Assembly: GCA_963931615.1 (NCBI GenBank)
Contig: OZ007032.1
Coordinates: 2,542,001-2,606,000 of the forward strand
DNA length: 64,000 bases
DNA from: Coprenecus sp902388455
Lineage (GTDB): Bacteria; Bacteroidota; Bacteroidia; Bacteroidales; UBA932
Reading direction: 5' to 3'
Below the pieces are notes generated by a model. It saw only the letters and a list, made by a program, of their open reading frames with translations, did not search any database and had not been told where the DNA came from. The translations under genes were made by a program, and so were the position numbers. Below are positions 60,074 to 64,000 of this stretch, piece by piece. Position 1 is the stretch's first letter; each line of letters starts with the position of its first letter.

Positions 60074-61387
60074 ATGAAACGTATTCTATTTGCAACAGTA
60101 GCATTATTTATTTCTATCATCGCCTTCGGACAGGGAAGGTACGGAGCTGACAGCGCCGAATGTATCAAGTATCTTTCATTCTACATGCAGTACATGAAGC
60201 AGGACAACATGGAAGACGCTGCTCCCAACTGGCGTAAGGCCATTCATTTCTGCCCTCCCACAGCCAGTCAGAATATGCTTATTGACGGAATGAAGATCAT
60301 GAGGAGCGATATCCGCAAATTCGGCAATAATCCTATCCGCAAGAAAGAGCTGGTCGATACCCTGATGATGCTTCACAAGATGAGAATTGACAACTATCCC
60401 AAGTACGTTGTCAATGCCGTTACCAACAAGGCTGTGGACATGATGAATTATGCCGAGACCGGCAGTGAGATGGAAGTATATAATGCCCTTGGAGAAGCAC
60501 TGGACGTGGCAAAGGAAAAATCTACCACCACAGTTGCCGTGAGATATCTGGATTATGCAATCCAGCTCTACAAGTCAGGCAGACTTATGGATTCTGATGT
60601 TTTTGCAGCTTTCGAGAAGAGTATCGCTACGCTTGAGATGGTAAAGGCAGCAAAGCCTTCAAAGATGGTTGACAACGCCATATCGGATGTGGAAAGTCTC
60701 TTCGCAGGCAGCGGTGTGGCCAGCTGTGAGAACCTGGTGGCAGTATTCCAGCCCCGCTATGATGCCGAGCCTGAGGACGAGGCCGTCCTTTCCAATATTG
60801 TCACACTGTTCTCCTCAACAGGATGTACAGATGAAGATCTTTTCCTCAAGGCTGTGGAAGGTCTGTATAAGGTGGATCCCTCTGCCAACTCAGCCCACCT
60901 GCTTTTCCAGCTCTACTCTTCTCTTCCTGACGGCGGTGATCTGGCAGTCAAATACATGAATGAGGCCATCGCATTCGAGGATTCAGATGCCGAGACCGAT
61001 GCCGGATACAACTTTGAGCTTGCTACTTACCTGTTCTCGAAACTTGACAGGAAGGCTGAGGCAATAGCTGCCGCCAAGAAAGCAGCAGAGTCCTCCACAC
61101 TGGCCGGCAAGGCATATTACCTTATCGGAACCATCTGGAGCACCGTGAAATGTGACGGTAACCCCATTGAGTCCCGCGCTCATTTCTGGGTAGCTACGGA
61201 TTATATGGTAAAGGCCAAGAATGCTGACTCCTCTCTGGCAGGCGATGCAGACAGCCAGATTTCCACATACCGTCAGTACTATCCCCTTCAGTCTGATGCA
61301 TTCATGTATGATGTAGTGGACGGTGACCGTTTCCAGGTCAATTGCAACGGACTTAGCGAGTCTACTACAGTAAGGACTCAGAAGTAA
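60074..61387 (+). CDS. Exported TPR-like protein
   Basis: A 437-residue protein. The start at 60074 is preferred: it gives a clear signal peptide (M-K-R-I-L-F-A-T-V-A-L-F-I-S-I-I-A-F-G). The mature protein is helical, with repeats of about 34 residues (for example A-P-N-W-R-K-A-I-H-F near residue 45, A-D-A... K-A-A-E-S-S near 335) that look like tetratricopeptide units. It probably scaffolds an envelope complex. It lies 23 bases after the barrel gene and 2 bases before lptC. Confidence 0.75.
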   Translation: MKRILFATVALFISIIAFGQGRYGADSAECIKYLSFYMQYMKQDNMEDAAPNWRKAIHFCPPTASQNMLIDGMKIMRSDIRKFGNNPIRKKELVDTLMMLHKMRIDNYPKYVVNAVTNKAVDMMNYAETGSEMEVYNALGEALDVAKEKSTTTVAVRYLDYAIQLYKSGRLMDSDVFAAFEKSIATLEMVKAAKPSKMVDNAISDVESLFAGSGVASCENLVAVFQPRYDAEPEDEAVLSNIVTLFSSTGCTDEDLFLKAVEGLYKVDPSANSAHLLFQLYSSLPDGGDLAVKYMNEAIAFEDSDAETDAGYNFELATYLFSKLDRKAEAIAAAKKAAESSTLAGKAYYLIGTIWSTVKCDGNPIESRAHFWVATDYMVKAKNADSSLAGDADSQISTYRQYYPLQSDAFMYDVVDGDRFQVNCNGLSESTTVRTQK

Positions 61388-61389
61388 TA

Positions 61390-62025
61390 ATGACCTTTAA
61401 GACGACGTATTATACAGCTTTAAGAATGGTAGCGGTCCTTTGGTCCGCTACCATTGCTGTATCATGCAGCAACAAACTCAGGAACATAGATGCTGACCAG
61501 ATTTCTGATGCTCCTACTCAGGTACTGATGGATATGGATGCCGCGCAGACCGAGAACGGAGTGGTGCAGATGAGGCTCGTAGCTGCACGGATGGAGCGGT
61601 ATGAGAAGGGAGAGGATGAGTCTATGGAGCTTTTCCCGTCCGGTTTCAAAGTTCTGGCGTACAACGAAGAAGGTCTGTTGGAGACAGAAATAGTCTCTGA
61701 TAAGGCTGAGCATACTGTATCCGGAGCCACCGAGAAATGGTCTGCTTATGGAAATGTTGTGATAACCAACTATCTTGAGGGTCAGAAGCTCATGACCGAC
61801 ACTCTGTACTGGGACAGGGAGAGGCAGAGGATATTCACCGACTGTTATGTACGGCTGTATTCTCCACAGGGTTTCATGCAGGGGTATGGAATGGAATCGG
61901 ACGAGAGAGCAAGGGATGCCCAGCTCCTTAGACCGTTTGACGGTTACGGCATAATTTCGAATGACACTACCGAAAGAGTTTATGTCGATACCGTTAATTT
62001 TATCGGTCCGAGATACCGGAGATAA
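61390..62025 (+). CDS. lptC: LPS export protein LptC
   Basis: A 211-residue lipoprotein-type protein. It has a signal peptide with lipobox I-A-V-S-C (Cys26) and one beta-jellyroll-like domain. The family pattern is G-F-K-V-L-A-Y-N-E-E-G-L-L-E-T-E-I-V-S-D-K-A-E, then W-S-A-Y-G-N-V-V-I-T-N and L-Y-W-D. LptC links the LptBFG transporter to the LptA bridge. A lipobox is not usual in Proteobacterial LptC but is common in Bacteroidota. It is in an operon-like run with the two envelope genes upstream. Confidence 0.88.
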   Translation: MTFKTTYYTALRMVAVLWSATIAVSCSNKLRNIDADQISDAPTQVLMDMDAAQTENGVVQMRLVAARMERYEKGEDESMELFPSGFKVLAYNEEGLLETEIVSDKAEHTVSGATEKWSAYGNVVITNYLEGQKLMTDTLYWDRERQRIFTDCYVRLYSPQGFMQGYGMESDERARDAQLLRPFDGYGIISNDTTERVYVDTVNFIGPRYRR

Positions 62026-62081
62026 AAATAAAATTACTATCTTCGCACCCTATTTTCAGAACGTTGTAAATTTAAAATAAA

Positions 62082-64000
62082 ATGGCAGTATTAGAGAAAA
62101 TTCGAGTCAAGCTCGGTGTTCTTATCACAGTGCTCATTGCAGTGGCACTGTTATCTTTTATCATTGATCCGACCACGTTGGAGACTACGCTCAGCTACTT
62201 CTCATCGAAGTACGATGTGGGTAAAATAGATGGTAAGAAGGTTAGTTACAATGAGTTCCAGCAACAAGTGGACTATTATACGAACATCTATACGCTCACT
62301 TCAGGCAGTCAGTCCGTATCGGAGGAAGCCATGCAGGCCATCAATGAGAGTGCTTGGCAGAATCTCATCTCCCAGTGGTATATTATCCCCGAGATGCAGA
62401 GAGCCGGCATCACTGTCGGAGACGATGAGCTCGTGGACCTGAGTCAGGGCAAGGAGATATCCCCTGTACTGTCATCGGATCCCGTATTTCTCGATGCTTC
62501 TGGTAATTTCAGCCGCGAGAAGCTCATGGAGTTCATACATGCTATTCCGGGGGATGCCTCGGGCAATCTGGCTCAGTACTGGAGTTTCCTTCAGCAGAAC
62601 ATGACATCACAGCAGTACTTTGTAAAGTATACCTCGCTTCTTACCGGCAGCGATGTGCTCACACCTGTCGAACTCCGCCGTCAGATTGAGGAGAACAATA
62701 CTTCATCGGATGTAGAATTTGTTCTGACACCTTTCGGTTTTGAGGTGGATACTACCATTGAAGTAAGCAGTAAGGAAATACAGGATTACTATAATTCGCA
62801 TAAGGAGAATTACCGTCAGAATGCTTCCCGTGACGTTGAGTTCGTTGCATACGAAGTGGTTCCTTCTGATGCCGACATACAGGCGGCAAAAGATGAGATA
62901 GACGGTCTTTTCGAGGAGTTCTCCACAACAGACAATCTCAAGAGCTTCCTCTCTTTGAATTCCGACACCCCTCTTCAGGACTACTACTTCAAGCAGGGTG
63001 AGCTGGCAAGTCAGTTCCCTGAAGTGGATGAATTCGCTTTCAGCCGTAACCCTGGCGTGATGCCTGTTTTTCAGAAAGACAACTCATTCTATGCTGTACG
63101 TGTCAATGATGTGAGAAACATGTCTGATTCGGCGTATGTCCGTCATATTCTCCTGTCTTTCGATGCTGGTGAGCTGGCAGACAGTCTCATCAATGTTCTC
63201 AATCACGGCGGCGACTTCGCAGCCCTGGCATCAGAGTATTCCCTTGATCAGAATCCCAATGTGGCAAATCCTGGTGATATCGGCTGGATGACCCAGTCTG
63301 CCATGATACCCGGCATGCAGGATGTCCTCACCATGAGGCCCGGAACCATCGCCAAGATGGAGACTGACTATGGCCTGCATATTGTAAGTGTGACAGAGCG
63401 TACGGCCCCCATGAAGAAAGTCCAGCTCGGAATTCTTTCCAAGGAGGCTCTTCCCAGCAAGGAGACTTTCCAGGACTTCTATGCCCAGGCCAATGACCTG
63501 GCATCCCGCTGCGAGGGCAAGATTGAGAACTTCGATGCGATTACTCTCGAGGAGGAGCTCCCTGTCGTACCCGCCAACAACGTACTTGAGAGTGCCCGTC
63601 AGCTCTCCCGCTATGAAGATGTGCGTGAGGTCATCCGCTGGATATACGATGACAAGACCAAGGTCGGAGACGTGTCTCCTATCATCACTGTCAACAACGA
63701 TATATTCTTTGTAGTGGCTCTCAAGGCTATCCGTGAGGACGGATATGCTCCGGTCAACAATGTGGCCGCCTCTATACGCTACATCCTTACCAACCGGAAG
63801 AGGGCAGAGAAAGTCAAGGCGGAGGTTGCTTCCAAGATTCAGGGCCTTACAGACATGAATTCCATCGCCGAAGCTCTCGGACAGACCGTGAGCACCAAGG
63901 AGGGTATAACATTCGGAAGCATGACTTCTACATCCACGGAGCCTGCATTTGTGGGTGCGGTAGCCGGTGCCGAGCCCGGAGTAATCAGCGGCCCGGTAGC
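62082..64000 (+). CDS. PpiD/SurA-like peptidyl-prolyl isomerase (3' end outside window)
   Basis: The frame starts M-A-V-L-E-K-I-R at 62082 and stays open to the window end (at least 639 residues). An N-terminal membrane anchor (about 11-29) is followed by the SurA_N-type chaperone domain. A parvulin-type PPIase domain lies at about 347-435 (V-R-H-I-L-L-S-F, D-I-G-W-M-T, Y-G-L-H-I-V-S-V). PpiD-like proteins assist folding of outer-membrane and periplasmic proteins at the membrane. A TATCTTCG box near 62038 may be part of a promoter (one mismatch). Confidence 0.9.
   Translation, partial: MAVLEKIRVKLGVLITVLIAVALLSFIIDPTTLETTLSYFSSKYDVGKIDGKKVSYNEFQQQVDYYTNIYTLTSGSQSVSEEAMQAINESAWQNLISQWYIIPEMQRAGITVGDDELVDLSQGKEISPVLSSDPVFLDASGNFSREKLMEFIHAIPGDASGNLAQYWSFLQQNMTSQQYFVKYTSLLTGSDVLTPVELRRQIEENNTSSDVEFVLTPFGFEVDTTIEVSSKEIQDYYNSHKENYRQNASRDVEFVAYEVVPSDADIQAAKDEIDGLFEEFSTTDNLKSFLSLNSDTPLQDYYFKQGELASQFPEVDEFAFSRNPGVMPVFQKDNSFYAVRVNDVRNMSDSAYVRHILLSFDAGELADSLINVLNHGGDFAALASEYSLDQNPNVANPGDIGWMTQSAMIPGMQDVLTMRPGTIAKMETDYGLHIVSVTERTAPMKKVQLGILSKEALPSKETFQDFYAQANDLASRCEGKIENFDAITLEEELPVVPANNVLESARQLSRYEDVREVIRWIYDDKTKVGDVSPIITVNNDIFFVVALKAIREDGYAPVNNVAASIRYILTNRKRAEKVKAEVASKIQGLTDMNSIAEALGQTVSTKEGITFGSMTSTSTEPAFVGAVAGAEPGVISGPV

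Noticed and set aside
1..64000. CRISPR arrays, rRNA genes, riboswitches and prophage
   Set aside because: No regularly spaced repeats, no rRNA-like sequence, no recognisable aptamer and no phage structural genes were seen.

Overview
The window looks like chromosome from a member of the order Bacteroidales (phylum Bacteroidota), with intermediate GC overall. Signs of this are -7 boxes of the form TAnnTTTG at many gene starts, weak or absent Shine-Dalgarno sequences, a tRNA without an encoded CCA end, tandem PepSY-like lipoproteins, IS66 with three ORFs, and typical family members (NfeD/FloA, SufS-SufE-DUF59, LptC, a SurA/PpiD-type foldase, fumarate reductase AB). Species cannot be named from sequence alone.

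Layout. (1) 1-6.5 kb: a SPOR-domain protein (partial), NfeD and flotillin-like FloA on the plus strand, facing two PepSY-like exported proteins and an OmpR-type two-component system on the minus strand. (2) 6.57-7.0 kb: tRNA-Pro(UGG), its terminator, then two 33-bp recombination-site-like repeats in inverted orientation with a Bacteroidota promoter between them. This is a candidate phase-variable promoter that now points into the capsule locus. (3) 7.0-24.6 kb: a capsule or surface polysaccharide locus. It holds an unrecognised leader gene, an rfbA remnant, flippase (Wzx), EpsG-like polymerase (Wzy), glycosyltransferases, the complete CapE-CapF-CapG set for UDP-L-FucNAc, a WbuB-like transferase, a PglC-like initiating transferase, and a partly decayed block of ATP-grasp, PLP-enzyme, GNAT and DegT aminotransferase genes. 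AT-rich and GC-rich blocks alternate sharply. (4) 24.6-30.2 kb: an accessory island with a three-gene unit of unknown function (TIGR04255-like protein plus two overlapping partners), a truncated small membrane protein, a possible IS21 end, an IS66 element with a broken first ORF, and a DUF4143 ATPase pseudogene.

(5) 30.3-50 kb: core genes. These are a dihydroorotate-dehydrogenase-like protein, GlyRS, DsbD, a folK-DUF59-sufE-sufS operon, ruvA, gcvH, an acyl-CoA ligase, a GNAT protein, mnmG, ybeY, mdh, tonB, hflX, an alpha/beta hydrolase, and fumarate reductase/succinate dehydrogenase A and B without an adjacent membrane subunit. (6) 50-54.5 kb: a second small glycan cluster (GT2, flippase, GT4) whose genes overlap one another and the 3' end of ruvB. 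(7) 54.7-64 kb: mfd, coaX, an outer-membrane barrel, a TPR-like exported protein, lptC and a PpiD-like foldase that runs off the window.

The genes suggest an envelope-focused segment: capsule synthesis under a probably switchable promoter, LPS export (LptC), outer-membrane protein folding (PpiD-like), disulfide handling (DsbD) and envelope sensing (two-component system with PepSY proteins). The best candidates for undescribed biology are the inverted-repeat promoter with its orphan leader gene, the ATP-grasp/PLP/GNAT decoration block, and the TIGR04255 trio.
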